From Rhizobium sp. BK313 (GTDB lineage: Bacteria > Pseudomonadota > Alphaproteobacteria > Rhizobiales > Rhizobiaceae): a stretch of DNA of 64,000 nt. The notes beneath the pieces were generated by a model. The model was given only the letters and a program-made list of their open reading frames with translations, did no database searches and was not told the DNA's origin. Each line of letters starts with the position of its first letter. The first letter of the stretch is position 1. The position numbers and the translations under genes are program-made. Positions 43,538-54,489 of the stretch are shown piece after piece. Where the stretch lies: assembly GCF_014193655.1 (NCBI RefSeq), contig NZ_JACHZQ010000013.1:24504-88503 (forward strand), in the 5' to 3' direction.

Positions 43538-44304
43538 TCGGCCGCGGCCCTGGCGCGCTTGCGGCGATAGCGGATGGTCTCGAAGCGGGCGGCAAGCCCG
43601 TCATAGAGCAGCAGGCGGCCGATCAGCGGTTCGCCGATGCCGGTGATGAGCTTGATCGCCTCCATCGCCATCAGCGTGCCGATGACGCCGGTCAATGCGC
43701 CGATGATGCCGGCCTCGGAGCAGGCGGGAATGAGGCCCTCGGGCGGCGGTGTCGGGAAAAGGTCGCGGTAACCCGGGTTCGGCATACCGTCGGAGTTGGT
43801 TTCGTAAGGCTTCAGTGTCGTCAGTGAGCCATCGAACCGGCCGACCGCGCCGGTCACTAACGGCAGGTGCGCCCGTTCGGCTGCGTCAGCCGCGGCATAG
43901 CGCGTGTCGAAATTGTCGGAGCCGTCGACAATGAGATCGAAACCGGCGAGGTGTCGCGCGGCCGTCTCTGTGGAAAAGCGCTCCTCCAAGCGGATGGTGC
44001 GCACATGCGGGTTCAGCCGCGCGATGGCGTCGGCCGCGCTTTGCGTCTTCAGCTCGCCGATCGTCCCGATATCGTGGATCACCTGTCGCTGCAGGTTGGA
44101 GAGCGAAACGCGATCATCATCGGCAATCCCAAGCGTACCGACGCCGGCGGCGGCGAGATATTGCAGCACCGGCGCACCGAGCCCGCCGGCGCCGATCACC
44201 AAAACCCGCGCCGCCTTCAATTTCTGCTGCCCGGCGCCGCCCACTTCGGGGAGCAGGATGTGGCGCTGGTAACGGGCGATTTCGTCTGAAGTCAAAGGAT
44301 CCAT
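43534..44304 (-). CDS. moeB: ThiF/MoeB-type adenylyltransferase
   Basis: 256 residues from MDPLTSDEIARYQRHILLPEVGG. It has the ATP/Rossmann loop VIGAGGLGAPVLQYLAAAGV, DRVSLSNLQRQVIHD and the DGSDNFDTRY strand. PPEGLIPACSEAGIIGALTGVIG is close to MoeB. It adenylates the C-terminus of MoaD or ThiS for molybdopterin or thiazole sulfur transfer. The two CxxC zinc pairs of E. coli MoeB are not seen, and the protein ends soon after RYRRKRAR. A ThiF role is the alternative. Confidence 0.85.
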   Translation of the reverse strand: MDPLTSDEIARYQRHILLPEVGGAGQQKLKAARVLVIGAGGLGAPVLQYLAAAGVGTLGIADDDRVSLSNLQRQVIHDIGTIGELKTQSAADAIARLNPHVRTIRLEERFSTETAARHLAGFDLIVDGSDNFDTRYAAADAAERAHLPLVTGAVGRFDGSLTTLKPYETNSDGMPNPGYRDLFPTPPPEGLIPACSEAGIIGALTGVIGTLMAMEAIKLITGIGEPLIGRLLLYDGLAARFETIRYRRKRARAAAE

Positions 44305-44341
44305 GACGTCGATATTATCACGCTCAGCGGAAAATTCTCGC

Positions 44342-45469
44342 TTACGATTTCGAAATGCCGCCATGCGCGACGGTGAAGAATTGCGCCCGATCGCCAAGCG
44401 CGGAAAACATTGCTTTGTCGGTGCCGGTCATGAAGGCCTGGCCGCCGAGCCCATCGATCAGATCGAAGAGGGCCGCGCGCCGGCCTTCGTCCAGATGCGC
44501 GGCAATTTCATCCAGCAGCAGGATCGGGGCATGGCCGGTCAAGTTGCCGACGAGGCGGGCATGGGCGAGGATCAGGCCTACGAGCAGAGCCTTCTGCTCG
44601 CCCGTCGAGCAACGCTCCGCCTCCATATGTTTTTCGCGGTGGCGCACCAGCAGATCGGCCCGGTGCGGGCCGTCAAGCGTGCGCCCGGCGGCCGCATCGC
44701 GATAGCGTCCCTCGCGCAGCATATCGGCGTAGCTGTCCTCAAGATCGATGGCCGGACGGTCGAATTGCCCGTCGAGGAAGCCGGAGAGTTCGAGCGCGGC
44801 CGACGGAAACGGCGTCGCCTCGCCCGTTTCGGCGATCAGGCGCGAGAGAAGGCCGAGCATCTCCTGCCGCGCGAGCGCCATGGCGATGCCGAGGCTTGCC
44901 ATCTGCTCCTCGATGCCGGTGAGCCAGGACGGATCGAACCGGCCTTCGGCGAGCAATTTGTTGCGGCTGCGCATGGCGCGCTCGAAATCGCTGGCACGGC
45001 GGCCATGGGCCGGATCGAGTGACAGCACCAGCCGGTCGAGAAAACGCCGCCGCTCGGAGGAGCCGCCGGTGAACAACCCATCCATGGACGGCGTCAGCCA
45101 AAGCACGCGCAGGTGGTCGGTCAACTCGTCCACGGTCTTGGCCGGCGTGCCGTTGATCCTGAGCTTGCGTGCCGTCGTCTCGTCGGTCGCGTCGACGCCG
45201 GTGCCGATCTCGACTTCGTCTTCCATGCCCTCAAGCTCAGCGAAGATCGAAAAGCCGCCGGATGCGCCGACGCGTGTGACATCCGCATAGGCCGCGCGCC
45301 GAAGACCGCGCCCCGGCGAAAGCAAGGAGACCGCCTCCATCAGATTGGTCTTGCCGGCGCCGTTGTCCCCGGTCAGCACCACATGCCGCTCGTCAAGCGC
45401 AAGCGATGCCACCGCATAGTTGCGGAAGTCGGTAAGCTTCAGGCGCGAGATGAAAACCTTGTGCGGCAT
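44342..45469 (-). CDS. recF: DNA repair and recombination protein RecF
   Basis: 375 residues. The Walker A motif is GDNGAGKTNLMEA, the ABC-type signature near SPGRGLRRA, and the Walker B ILLLDEIAAHLDE. RLKLTDFRNYA at the N-terminus is the RecF start. RecF is an SMC-like ATPase that guides RecR/RecO to gapped DNA. It does not lie next to dnaN here, unlike in enterobacteria. Confidence 0.96.
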   Translation of the reverse strand: MPHKVFISRLKLTDFRNYAVASLALDERHVVLTGDNGAGKTNLMEAVSLLSPGRGLRRAAYADVTRVGASGGFSIFAELEGMEDEVEIGTGVDATDETTARKLRINGTPAKTVDELTDHLRVLWLTPSMDGLFTGGSSERRRFLDRLVLSLDPAHGRRASDFERAMRSRNKLLAEGRFDPSWLTGIEEQMASLGIAMALARQEMLGLLSRLIAETGEATPFPSAALELSGFLDGQFDRPAIDLEDSYADMLREGRYRDAAAGRTLDGPHRADLLVRHREKHMEAERCSTGEQKALLVGLILAHARLVGNLTGHAPILLLDEIAAHLDEGRRAALFDLIDGLGGQAFMTGTDKAMFSALGDRAQFFTVAHGGISKS

Positions 45470-45640
45470 CGGGTGTCCGGATTCCTGTCGATGGCCGAGG
45501 GGTATGCCGAACCCTGCCCAAGTGCAAGGTTTTTGCCTTCGACTCTTGGCGGCTAGGATGAGGGCAGAATGAATTATGTGCCCGACCGCAGGAGATCAGC
45601 CCTCGTAGCGAGGCGAGCCTCAAACCACCGTGAAATAAAA

Positions 45641-45669
45641 AAACCGGCCGAGTGATTCGGCCGGTTTTA
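45641..45669 (-). terminator. Intrinsic terminator after dnaJ
   Basis: A 12-bp perfect stem (45641-45652 with 45658-45669) with a 5-base loop runs into TTTTTTT-rich sequence on the minus strand (complement of the A run at 45638-45644). It ends the dnaK-dnaJ transcript. Confidence 0.93.
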
Positions 45670-45692
45670 TCAGAAGCTGTTCGATTCGCCGC

Positions 45693-46841
45693 TCAGTCGC
45701 TGAACGTATCGAAGAAATCCTTCATCCGGGCAAAAAAGCCCGTCGATTCGGGATTGTTGTCCTTCGAGGAGATCTGCTCGAACTCCTGCAGCAGTTCGCG
45801 CTGGCGCTTGGTGAGCTTTTGCGGCGTTTCGATCTGGATCTGGATGTAGAGATCCCCGATCTGGCTCGAGCGCAACACCGGCATACCCTTTGCCTTCAGG
45901 CGGAATTGCTTGCCGACCTGCGTGCCCTCGGGAACCGTGACGCGCGACTTCGTGCCGTCGAGCGTCGCGACGTCGAAGGTACCCCCCAGGGCGGCCGTCG
46001 TCATCGAGATCGGCACGGCGCAATAGAGATCGGCGCCGTCGCGCTGGAAGAACTCATGCGGCTTGACGGAGAGGAAGATGTAGAGATCGCCCGAAGGCCC
46101 GCCACGCAAGCCGGCTTCGCCTTCGCCCTGCAAGCGGATGCGCGTGCCGTCCTCGATGCCGGCCGGGATGTTGACAGAGAGGGAGCGCTCTTCGGTTACT
46201 CGACCCTGGCCATGGCATTTGCTGCAGGGATCGGGAATGATCTGGCCGCGACCGTGGCAGGTCGGACAGGTGCGCTCGACCGAGAAGAAACCCTGCGCGG
46301 CGCGCACCCGGCCCGAGCCTTGGCAAGTGCCGCAGGTCTTCGGCTGCGTGCCTGGCTTGGCACCGGAGCCGGAACAGACGTCGCAGGTAATCGAAGTCGG
46401 GACACGGATCTGCGCCGTCTTGCCGGTAAAGGCCTCTTCGAGCGAGATTTCCATGTTGTAGCGAAGATCGGCGCCGCGTTCGCGACCGCCGGAGGAGCGA
46501 CCGCGCGAGCGACCGCCACCCATCATCTCGCCGAAAATATCCTCGAAGATGTCGGAGAAGCCACCGCCGCCGAAGCCGCCGCCGCCAAAACCGCCGCCAC
46601 CGCCCATGCCGCCATGCTCGAAGGCAGCGTGGCCGTAGCGATCATAGGCCGCACGCTTCTGCGGATCCTTGAGCGTCTCGTAGGCCTCGTTGATTTCCTT
46701 GAACTTTCGCTCGGCGTCCTTGTCCTCCGGGTTCTTGTCCGGATGAAATTTCATCGCCAACTTGCGAAAAGCGCTTTTCAGCTCCTTTTCGTCTGCTGTC
46801 CTGGCGACACCCAACGTGTCGTAAAAGTCCGCTTTTGCCAT
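45693..46841 (-). CDS. dnaJ: Chaperone protein DnaJ
   Basis: 382 residues. The J domain ends in KFHPDKNPEDKDAERKFKEINEAY with the HPD loop that stimulates DnaK, then a Gly/Phe linker (GGGGGFGGGGFGG). The zinc module has four CxxCxGxG repeats: CDVCSGSG, CGTCQGSG, CPTCHGRG and CSKCHGQG. The C-terminal client-binding domain follows. It is cotranscribed with dnaK, 84 bases behind it. Confidence 0.98.
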   Translation of the reverse strand: MAKADFYDTLGVARTADEKELKSAFRKLAMKFHPDKNPEDKDAERKFKEINEAYETLKDPQKRAAYDRYGHAAFEHGGMGGGGGFGGGGFGGGGFSDIFEDIFGEMMGGGRSRGRSSGGRERGADLRYNMEISLEEAFTGKTAQIRVPTSITCDVCSGSGAKPGTQPKTCGTCQGSGRVRAAQGFFSVERTCPTCHGRGQIIPDPCSKCHGQGRVTEERSLSVNIPAGIEDGTRIRLQGEGEAGLRGGPSGDLYIFLSVKPHEFFQRDGADLYCAVPISMTTAALGGTFDVATLDGTKSRVTVPEGTQVGKQFRLKAKGMPVLRSSQIGDLYIQIQIETPQKLTKRQRELLQEFEQISSKDNNPESTGFFARMKDFFDTFSD

Positions 46842-46868
46842 TAAGGAATAGACCCCGGAAATGTATTT

Positions 46869-46890
46869 CCGGCTGCCCTAAGGCAGCCGG
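46869..46890 (-). other. dnaK-dnaJ intergenic hairpin
   Basis: A 9-bp perfect stem (46869-46877 with 46882-46890) and CTAA loop lie in the 84-base gap. The T run is poor. It is a likely processing site or partial terminator that could set the dnaK:dnaJ ratio. Confidence 0.65.
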
Positions 46891-46925
46891 ATCTGAGTTT
46901 CAGCAAAACCAGTTAAGGTTTGCGA

Positions 46926-48842
<1,917 letters not shown>

Positions 48843-48950
48843 GTCATTCTCTCCTTGAAGCAAGCTATCGGAACCCCTGTCAGGCATTCCATTGACAGCC
48901 CCTTACGGGATGGTCTTGAGGATTGCGCAGCCATGACTGCGGTGATGCCG

Positions 48951-48982
48951 CGTATATAAGTAGCGGTTTTACTGACTGCAAG
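48951..48982 (-). promoter_or_regulatory. RpoH (sigma-32) promoter of dnaK
   Basis: On the minus strand, CTTGCA (48982-48977) is followed after 16 bases by CTTATATACG (48960-48951). This agrees exactly with the alphaproteobacterial RpoH -10 (CYTATNTNNG) and the CTTG core of the -35. It lies 109 bases before the dnaK start. Confidence 0.8.
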
Positions 48983-49134
48983 GCAGGAAATCACCCGGAA
49001 TCCAGCAAAACGAATGGTTTGTCGCCCAAATTCCACAGTGTCACATTGAGGTTGTGAGCCTGCGGAATTTGCGCGACCATCTATCTGATCAGCCTTGCCC
49101 CGGCCATGCAAGCGGCAATGCTAAGAATCGCTTC

Positions 49135-51507
49135 TTATTGCCCCAGAATGACGTCGAGAAGCGAGGAGCGGTGCGGTCGCACCGTCGCCGTGGTTGGACC
49201 GGGATCGCCGATATCGGCAGGCGGGATATCGCCGGTGTCGTAAGGGTTCTCGCTGTAGGGATTGCTGTCGTCGGCGAGGCCCGCAGGCGGCAGGTCTTCG
49301 GGATAGTCGTTCGCCGCAGCCTGATTGACCGGCTGCTGCTGCTGGATCGGTTGCTGCGCCGGTCGTTGCTGGATCGTCGGCTGGCTCTGCGGTTGCGCAG
49401 CCTGCCCGCTGTTGCCGCTGCCGAGCGCGCCGGAGATGATGGCGCCGATCGTCGTCGACTGGTCGGTATTCGGCGCGGATTGTGCCACCGGCACGCCGTT
49501 GTCGATGATCTGGCCGCCGCCGAAGATCGGGGTAGGCGTCAGGCCCTTATGGGCGGCGACCATGAATTCCTTCCAGGCCTTGGCCGGCAGCCCGCCGCCC
49601 GTCACCTTTTTCATCGATTTGCCGTCGTCGTTGCCGAACCAGACGCCGGTGGTCAAATGGCTGGTGAAACCAACGAACAGCGCATCGCGGAAGGATTGCG
49701 TCGTACCGGTCTTGCCGGCCGCCTGCCAGCCTGGAATACGCGCGGCCCTGCCGGTGCCGAAGTTGATGACGCCAGTCATCATGCTGTTCATATTGGTGAC
49801 GACATCCGGGTTCAGAACGCGCGGCGGATTGTCGAAATTCGCCTGGTAAAGCACCTTGCCTGAGGCCGTCGTTACCTTGGTAATGACATGCGGCGTTGCC
49901 TTGTAGCCGCCGTTCATGAACGAGGCGTAGGCCGAGGTCAGCTCCAGAAGCGATACTTCCGATGTGCCGAGTGCGATCGAGGCGTTGGCCTGCAGGTCGG
50001 ACTCGATGCCGAGCCGATGCGCGACCTTGACGACCTGCTCCGGTCCGACTTCTGTCGCCACCTGGGCGGCGATGGTGTTCAGCGAATGGGCCACGGCCGT
50101 GGCAAGCGTGACCGGCCCGCTATATTTCTGCTCATAATTCTCTGGCGCCCAATTGCCGATCTTCACTGGCGCGTCGTTGCGAATCGAGTTCGGCGTCAGG
50201 CCCATCTCCAGCGCGGCCGTATAGACGAAAGGCTTGAAGGCCGAGCCCGGCTGGCGCTTGGCCGTGACGGCGCGGTTGAACTGGCTCTGCGCATAGTCCC
50301 GGCCGCCGACAAGCGCGCGGATGGCGCCTGTCGCGTCCACGGAGACGAGCGAGGCCTGCGAGGCGCTGAGTTTCTTGCCGTCCTTGGCGAGCACCTCGTT
50401 CAGCGCCTGTTCGGCCTTCTGTTCCAGCGACATGTCGATCGTGGTGTCGACGGTCAGATCTTCTTTGACGGCGCCGCCGATCAGCCCGGGAAGCTGGTCC
50501 ATGACCATATCAGCGGCATAGTTTTGCGCGCCGCTCCAATAGCTCTTCGCGCGCGTCGGCGGCTGCGACATCGCCGTCTTGATGTCGGCGTCGCTGATGA
50601 AGCCCTGGTCGCGCATGGCCTGCAGCACGAGCTGGGCACGAGCTTCGGCAGCGGCGGGATCGCGGGCGGGCGACAGCTTCGACGGCGCCTTGACAAGGCC
50701 GGCAAGCATCGCCGCCTCGCCGAGATTGACGTCGCGGGCCGATTTGTTGAAGTAGCGTTGCGCCGCCGCCTCGACGCCATAAGCGTTCGCGCCGAAGTAG
50801 ACGCGATTCAGGTACATCGCCAGGATCTGATCCTTGGTGAACTTGTGCTCCAGCCAGACGGCGAGCAGCACTTCCTGCACCTTGCGCTCCAGCGTGCGCT
50901 CCGGCGACAGGAAGAGGTTCTTGGCGAGCTGCTGCGTCAGCGTCGAGCCACCCTGGACGGCATGGCCGGTCAGCACGTTCGTCACTACCGCACGGCCGAG
51001 GCCGATCGGATCGAAGCCGAAATGCGAATAGAAGCGGCGGTCCTCGATGGCGATGATCGCCTCAGGAATATAGGGCGACATATCGTTCAGCGTCAGAGCT
51101 TCGCCGCCGGTCGCACCACGATTGGCGATGACGCTGCCGTCGAGATCGGCGATCTTGACATTCGGCGGCCGGTCGGGGATGGCCCAGGTGCTGGCGTTCG
51201 GCATGCGCGATCCATAGTAGACCACGAGGCCGGCAGCGCCGATGCCTGCCCAGATGCAGAGCACGATGCCCCAATAGATCACCGAGCGGATGAAACCGAA
51301 GAAACCGCCACCACGCTCGCGGCGCGGCCGCTTGCGCCGGCTGCCGGAACGGCGTGGTTTGTCCGGCACAGGATCATCGCCGCCGCGTCCCCAAGAGCGC
51401 CCGCCGCCGGCAATTCGCTCGCCAGCGCTGAAACCATCATCGCTGCGTTCCTTACCGCTTGAAAAGGAGGGCTCTATCCTCTGGGGTAATCTGCTTTTGC
51501 CTGCCAT
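49135..51507 (-). CDS. Class A penicillin-binding protein 1A
   Basis: 790 residues if started at MAGKSRLPQ (51507); an upstream GTG/ATG frame to 51606 is possible. A long basic cytoplasmic tail precedes one membrane helix (SVIYWGIVLCIWAGIGAAGLVVYY, cited in part). The glycosyltransferase has EDRRFYSHFGFDP and GGSTLTQQLAKNLFL. The transpeptidase has SxxK in PGSAFKPF, SxN in AHSLNTIA and KTG in AGKTGTTQ. The C-terminus is Gln/Pro-rich. It polymerises and cross-links peptidoglycan. Confidence 0.93.
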   Translation of the reverse strand: MAGKSRLPQRIEPSFSSGKERSDDGFSAGERIAGGGRSWGRGGDDPVPDKPRRSGSRRKRPRRERGGGFFGFIRSVIYWGIVLCIWAGIGAAGLVVYYGSRMPNASTWAIPDRPPNVKIADLDGSVIANRGATGGEALTLNDMSPYIPEAIIAIEDRRFYSHFGFDPIGLGRAVVTNVLTGHAVQGGSTLTQQLAKNLFLSPERTLERKVQEVLLAVWLEHKFTKDQILAMYLNRVYFGANAYGVEAAAQRYFNKSARDVNLGEAAMLAGLVKAPSKLSPARDPAAAEARAQLVLQAMRDQGFISDADIKTAMSQPPTRAKSYWSGAQNYAADMVMDQLPGLIGGAVKEDLTVDTTIDMSLEQKAEQALNEVLAKDGKKLSASQASLVSVDATGAIRALVGGRDYAQSQFNRAVTAKRQPGSAFKPFVYTAALEMGLTPNSIRNDAPVKIGNWAPENYEQKYSGPVTLATAVAHSLNTIAAQVATEVGPEQVVKVAHRLGIESDLQANASIALGTSEVSLLELTSAYASFMNGGYKATPHVITKVTTASGKVLYQANFDNPPRVLNPDVVTNMNSMMTGVINFGTGRAARIPGWQAAGKTGTTQSFRDALFVGFTSHLTTGVWFGNDDGKSMKKVTGGGLPAKAWKEFMVAAHKGLTPTPIFGGGQIIDNGVPVAQSAPNTDQSTTIGAIISGALGSGNSGQAAQPQSQPTIQQRPAQQPIQQQQPVNQAAANDYPEDLPPAGLADDSNPYSENPYDTGDIPPADIGDPGPTTATVRPHRSSLLDVILGQ

Positions 51508-51763
51508 TGCGGACCGGTCGTACCCCCGATGGTTCAATATTCCGATGTCTGATGCCGGGCCGCCACCCGCCCCTCGTTGCCCGCGATCGTTTCGCTTGGA
51601 CGTCAAAGCTCGGGTGAACTGTAAATGCGGCGATTTAAGGAGGGATTAAAAACATCCTTAACCGATCGCAGCGGTAGCATTCGTCCATCCACAACGGGAT
51701 TGTTCAAGGAACTTTTCTTTTTCTCATGCATTGTCTCATCACAAAAAATAAGAGGGCGAGCAA

Positions 51764-51952
51764 ATGAGTTCACATATTAACATCGAGAGAGTCGGTGAAA
51801 ATAAGCTGCGGGAAGTCTGGAGTGTCGAGGATTTCGTGCGGCGCCATAGGATTTGCAAAGAGGAGGAAACCCGGCTGAAGAAGCTGTTCGGCGACTTCGC
51901 CACCAAGCAGGAGTTGTTATCGAACGCGCAGAGGCCGCCGCTGTTTCGCTAA
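51764..51952 (+). CDS. Small conserved hypothetical protein
   Basis: 62 residues with GAGGGCGAG seven bases before the ATG. It is charged (VEDFVRRHRICKEEETRLKKLFGDFATKQEL), probably alpha-helical, with no signal or membrane segment. Similar proteins of this length occur near other rhizobial genes, but I do not know a function. A single Cys is present. It is well separated from its neighbours. Confidence 0.65.
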   Translation: MSSHINIERVGENKLREVWSVEDFVRRHRICKEEETRLKKLFGDFATKQELLSNAQRPPLFR

Positions 51953-52029
51953 GGCGGGGTGACAGGCCGGACGCGATGTTCATCGTTGGACCGCGGCGAC
52001 CAGTTGGTCAGTAGCGGGGAGGCCTTAGA

Positions 52030-52152
52030 ATGTGGAAACGCTTTGAATTATGGCTGATCGATCAGCTTGATCGGATCTTCGGGCTTGAACGGCTCGCCCG
52101 CCGCGCTGGCTTCTCGGCCGATGATGCGAAGCGGATCGCGCGGGAGAAATAG
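52030..52152 (+). CDS. Predicted 40-residue protein
   Basis: ATG at 52030 with GGGGAGG nine bases upstream; stop TAG at 52150-52152. The protein starts MWKRFELWLIDQLDRIFG and continues ERLARRAGFSADDAKRIAREK-like residues, giving a short hydrophobic/amphipathic helix and a basic tail. Codon use is normal for the window. Family unknown. It is short and often missed by gene callers, so I hold it as plausible only. Confidence 0.5.
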   Translation: MWKRFELWLIDQLDRIFGLERLARRAGFSADDAKRIAREK

Positions 52153-52584
52153 GAACTCTCGGTGGTCCCGCGTAAACAGGACATCAATTGGCTCGATTGA
52201 TCTCTTGCCATCTTGCCTCAGGGCTTTCTGAGCATTGCGGCACCTCTATCATAGAAGACTTGCCGAACCAGCCGAGGATTTTGCCCGCGGCCATTTTCTT
52301 CCAGGACCAAACATACTTATCTCTCTTTTCGGCAGAAAGTAACGCCTGCTCGGTCTGGTCGGAACTTTACGACCCTAAAAACCTATTCCTCCGTGAGAAT
52401 CCCAAATTCGCCCGCGGCGTCGTTCCGGCCGGCAAATTTACCCTCTTAGGACTAGTTCGATTCTATGGGCGCTCTCTGCGATGTTCCATATTTTCGAATG
52501 CTCTGATTGAGGTTATAGTGAAACTGAGGGACTGTCTTGGGGGACGGCCCCAGGGCACTTGGTAGCGCGTGAGGAGGAATATTC
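52153..52584. other. 432-bp stretch without a supported gene
   Basis: The base composition drops (A/T-rich patches at 52300-52400), and the plus-strand frame at 52188-52565 has a TTG start without ribosome site and no family resemblance. I see no clear promoter or repeat. Confidence 0.5.
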
Positions 52585-52827
52585 ATGCGACACATCAAAT
52601 GGAGCAACCCGATCGAGATCGGTTTCGCTCATGGCAGTTCTCAGACAGTGACCGGCCCCTCCGAGGCGCTGAATTGCATGGCCAATCTCTGGCCCGATCG
52701 GCGTGGTCCGCTTTATGTGGCTGCGAGAAGCGTCTGCCGCGCTGCGATCGACGGGCGAAAATCCGCCGAAGAAGCACGGGAAATGTTCATTTCGGCTACG
52801 CGCGAGGCGCATCTGAAAACCCATTGA
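52585..52827 (+). CDS. DUF982 protein
   Basis: 80 residues with AGGAGGAATATTC just before the ATG. It is typical DUF982: VTGPSEALNCMANLWPDRRGPLYVAARSVCRAAIDGR, cited in part, with the conserved segment that ends EEAREMFISA. The family is abundant and almost confined to rhizobia, with many paralogues per genome and unknown function. It is not part of an operon here. Confidence 0.85.
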   Translation: MRHIKWSNPIEIGFAHGSSQTVTGPSEALNCMANLWPDRRGPLYVAARSVCRAAIDGRKSAEEAREMFISATREAHLKTH

Positions 52828-53001
52828 GGCGGCGCGGCGCCTTGACGCCGCCTGATCCCTCAAACCTTCCGAGCCGGCGAACGCCGGGTGCTGCCGCGCA
52901 ACCTTGGAAGGCGCGTTGTCTCTCCCAACATCGTCGATTCTCGTTTCTGCCTGCCGAATTCCCTGATGGGCAGGCGGATTTCCAGGCATTAATTGACCCA
53001 T

Positions 53002-53030
53002 AAAAAAGCCAGCGACCTGGGGTCGCTGGC
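53002..53030 (-). terminator. Intrinsic terminator after the low-complexity SH3 gene
   Basis: A perfect 10-bp stem (53008-53017 with 53021-53030) closes a 3-base loop. On the minus strand it is followed by six T. It lies 30 bases past the stop of the SH3 protein. Confidence 0.93.
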
Positions 53031-53059
53031 CATCACTGTTTCGCGCGATGAAGGCGATG

Positions 53060-53917
53060 TTACCGGTTCGAGCCCCTTGGCGTCATGCGGCAATTGGGCT
53101 CCGAAGCCGGGCATGGATCGACATGGCCAGGACTGTATGGTCCTGGGGAACCGGCATTCGGCCGCTGATTGTTTTGGCTCTGCTGCGGTTGCGGCTGCGG
53201 CTGTTGCTGTTGTGGCTCAGGATGGCGCTGCTGGTTGTCTTGGCGATTGCTGTCACGCCGGCGGTCCTGCCGGTTGTCGCCCTGATTGTCGTCCCGCCGA
53301 TGCCGGCCCCAATCCTGATTATCCTGTTGCCCGCCCCAGTCACGATTTCGATCCCGCCGCTGCCGACCCCAATCTTGGTCGTCGTCCTGTTGCCCGCCCC
53401 AATCGCGGTTTCGATCCGGGCGGCGGTCCCAATTCCGGTCCGTTTCGTTATCCCAATCCTGGTTCCGGTCGGGACGTCGGTCCCAATTCGCGTCCGGGCG
53501 GCTGTTGCTCCAACCCGGTCCGCGCCGCCAACGGTCTCGATCGCGGTAGAAATCGCGGTTTCGATAATAACGACCCCAATAATCGTCGACATTGAAGGTG
53601 ACGGTCGGAATGCCGAGCGGACGGTAATATTGCGGGCTGACATAGATGCGGCGCGATTGATAGGTTGCCTGGATGTACTGACCGGCGACCCAGCCGCGAC
53701 CACCGAAGAAGGAAACGTCGCACCAGGGCGTTTCGTTGAGGCAGCCGTTGATCTCCAGCGGTGTGCCGACAGGGATCGTGGTCACTGCCGGATATTGCGT
53801 GCTCGGGCCGGACCGCATGTTGACGTTGGCGGTGGCAAAACCCTCTGCGGCTTCCGCGATGGCCGGTATCGCAACGAGTGCGGTCAGCGTGATGGCGGCA
53901 AGAAGCTTGTGTCTCAT
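53060..53917 (-). CDS. Secreted SH3 protein with Arg/Asp/Trp/Gln-rich tail
   Basis: 285 residues from the ATG at 53917, with GGGAGAG upstream. Signal peptide MRHKLLAAITLTALVAIPAIAEA. One SH3 module (residues 25-90) has ANVNMRSGPSTQYPAVTTIPVG and GWVAGQYIQA. From about residue 110 the chain is low complexity: RRPDRNRDWGGQQD-like units repeat, then Gln/Pro-rich QQQQPQPQPQQ. Such tails are unstructured and very basic or acidic. It is likely exported and could contact cell-wall polymers. Confidence 0.8.
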   Translation of the reverse strand: MRHKLLAAITLTALVAIPAIAEAAEGFATANVNMRSGPSTQYPAVTTIPVGTPLEINGCLNETPWCDVSFFGGRGWVAGQYIQATYQSRRIYVSPQYYRPLGIPTVTFNVDDYWGRYYRNRDFYRDRDRWRRGPGWSNSRPDANWDRRPDRNQDWDNETDRNWDRRPDRNRDWGGQQDDDQDWGRQRRDRNRDWGGQQDNQDWGRHRRDDNQGDNRQDRRRDSNRQDNQQRHPEPQQQQPQPQPQQSQNNQRPNAGSPGPYSPGHVDPCPASEPNCRMTPRGSNR

Positions 53918-54489
53918 GAATGCTCTCCCTTGCGCGTCGCCGAAATGACGTAATAACTCGGCGGCTGCGCTGATTGCTGTTGCCCGCTTGCCTGACATAT
54001 CCGCTAAGGGACATCCGGTGCGGTTACAGGATTCGGCATGCCGTTTCCAGTTTCGATAAGATGAAATCTAGCGCAGCTGCGGGATTTGGTAGGATCCAGC
54101 GCTATTCCTTCAATCTTTTCAGCGGTTTTACAAGAATTTGCATGAATGCAGGTTGAACGGACGCAGACAAGATCCTCAAAACCGAAACAAATTTTTAGGA
54201 AGACTTGCTTACTATATTGAGGTTACTGCAGCTCTAGTGAAAGTGCCCATCGCAAACTGGTTGAATGAATAACTTTAGCGGTCTTGAAATCACCACCGTG
54301 CCACCCGATATACGGTTCAGTCATGCAGTCGGTGGGATGCTTGGCGCGCTTGATAGCGAGCCATTTTCATCCCGGGAGGTCGCGGAAGTAGCGTTGACCA
54401 TGTGTTAACCTTTCGCGATCAATCTGGCTGCAGTATCCGCCTTGCCTTTGACCACGGATGTACTGGCACTGATGCGAGGACGGATGACG

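Noticed and set aside
49888..51462. 524-codon plus-strand frame opposite the penicillin-binding protein
   Set aside because: Shadow frame without ribosome site or recognisable domain.
52188..52565. 125-codon plus-strand frame
   Set aside because: TTG start without a ribosome site, poor codon bias, no family likeness; overlaps a low-GC stretch.
53064..53090. GGTTCGAGCC resembling a tRNA T-loop
   Set aside because: It lies within the 3' end of the SH3 protein gene and no acceptor or anticodon stem can be formed around it.
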